From the NCBI GenBank assembly GCA_902805885.1, contig CADCUM010000124.1, positions 1 to 57,313 of the forward strand: a stretch of 57,313 bases of DNA, in the 5' to 3' direction. The first letter of the stretch is position 1; each line of letters starts with the position of its first letter. The notes beneath the pieces were generated by a model. It was not told the origin of the DNA. It worked only from the letters and a program-made list of their open reading frames with translations, and did no database searches. Positions 57,015 to 57,313 of the stretch are shown in pieces. A program made the translations under genes and the position numbers. The DNA is from an uncultured Nocardioides sp. (GTDB lineage: Bacteria > Actinomycetota > Actinomycetes > Propionibacteriales > Nocardioidaceae).

Positions 57015-57313
57015 CTAGTCCGGGTCGGGCCGCATCTGCTGGCCGACGCCGGTGAGCCACTCGACGAACACCATGGTCGCGTCGTCCTGCAGGCGCCCGA
57101 CCTGGTGGCGCAGCACCGCCTGCTGCAGCCGGCGCATCGCCTCGGGCGTCGGCAGGCCCGAGGCGGCCTCCTTGGCGGCGAACTCGGCGAGGCGTCGGCG
57201 GCCGAAGAACTCGCCGTCGGCGTTGCGCGCCTCGTCGACGCCGTCGGTGAGCAGCAGCAGCCGGTCGCCCGGTTGCAGCGCCTCCGACGACACCGGGAAC
57301 GCCTCGGTGCCGC
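57015..57313 (-). CDS. SpoIIE/PP2C-family phosphatase, C-terminal part (runs off the window)
   Basis: The last 98 codons of a minus-strand gene that continues past the right edge. LQPGDRLLLLTDGVDEARN, FFGRRRLAEF and LQDDATMVFVEW are the closing motifs of SpoIIE-type serine phosphatase domains, including the metal-binding aspartates. N-terminal sensor domains cannot be seen. It converges on ilvA. Confidence 0.85.
   Translation of the reverse strand, partial: GTEAFPVSSEALQPGDRLLLLTDGVDEARNADGEFFGRRRLAEFAAKEAASGLPTPEAMRRLQQAVLRHQVGRLQDDATMVFVEWLTGVGQQMRPDPD

Overview
The window is about 57 kb of very GC-rich DNA. It has dense genes, many GTG starts and frequent ATGA/GTGA stop-start overlaps. 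Gene content (F420/LLM oxidoreductases, DUF222-HNH nuclease, LigD-type end-joining protein, holin/DUF3618 cluster, paa genes under a TetR-type regulator) points to an actinobacterial chromosome, most likely Nocardioides or a close relative in Nocardioidaceae. I saw no rRNA, tRNA, CRISPR array, insertion sequence or replication origin. The last gene runs off the right edge.

Layout. 0-4.4 kb: housekeeping and envelope genes (FKBP isomerase, S4 protein, DUF445 protein, cytidylyltransferase-like enzyme, secreted metalloprotease). 4.4-9.8 kb: a TetR regulator divergent from a tightly overlapping operon (acyl-CoA dehydrogenase of the ACAD10/11 type, SDR, APH-like kinase, histidine phosphatase, SDR). 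This resembles a 4-hydroxyacyl-CoA (levulinate-type) catabolic pathway. 9.9-16.3 kb: a decayed GNAT fragment, an intact GNAT, a DUF222-HNH nuclease divergent from a LigD phosphoesterase-polymerase protein with a near-consensus SOS box between them, an RTX-like remnant and an SNF2-type helicase. 16.6-23.4 kb: the phenylacetyl-CoA module, with a TetR regulator, paaABCDE on the minus strand and paaZ divergent from it across a palindromic operator. 23.5-31.3 kb: assorted catabolic enzymes (divergent SDR, amidase, two LLM oxidoreductases, HAD phosphatase, ACC deaminase-like enzyme, GNAT, DUF1905).

31.4-34.2 kb: an unusual single-chain fusion of an FAD/NAD(P)-binding domain with a TTC38-like TPR domain, followed by a tiny membrane protein. 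34.2-37.9 kb: a fatty-acid desaturase and an envelope operon (low-complexity membrane protein, holin family, DUF3618). 38-43 kb: alpha/beta hydrolase, MBL hydrolase, SplB-like radical SAM enzyme and four small proteins of unknown function, one with a histone-H1-like tail. 43-57 kb: a 7TM-PAS-SpoIIE phosphatase, a secreted repeat protein, a decayed copy of an S8-peptidase tail, a gamma-glutamyltransferase, an oxidoreductase-desaturase-unknown operon behind a DesT-like operator, a large secreted S8 peptidase, a microbial rhodopsin with an N-T-Q motif (the chloride-pump signature), threonine ammonia-lyase, and the edge of another SpoIIE-type phosphatase.

The strongest candidates for new biology are the NTQ rhodopsin, the FAD-TTC38 fusion, the 4-hydroxyacyl-CoA-type operon with an atypical histidine phosphatase and a twelve-copy pentapeptide tail, and the SOS-box and DesT-like regulatory sites. 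All assignments were made by reading the sequence; no database search was run.
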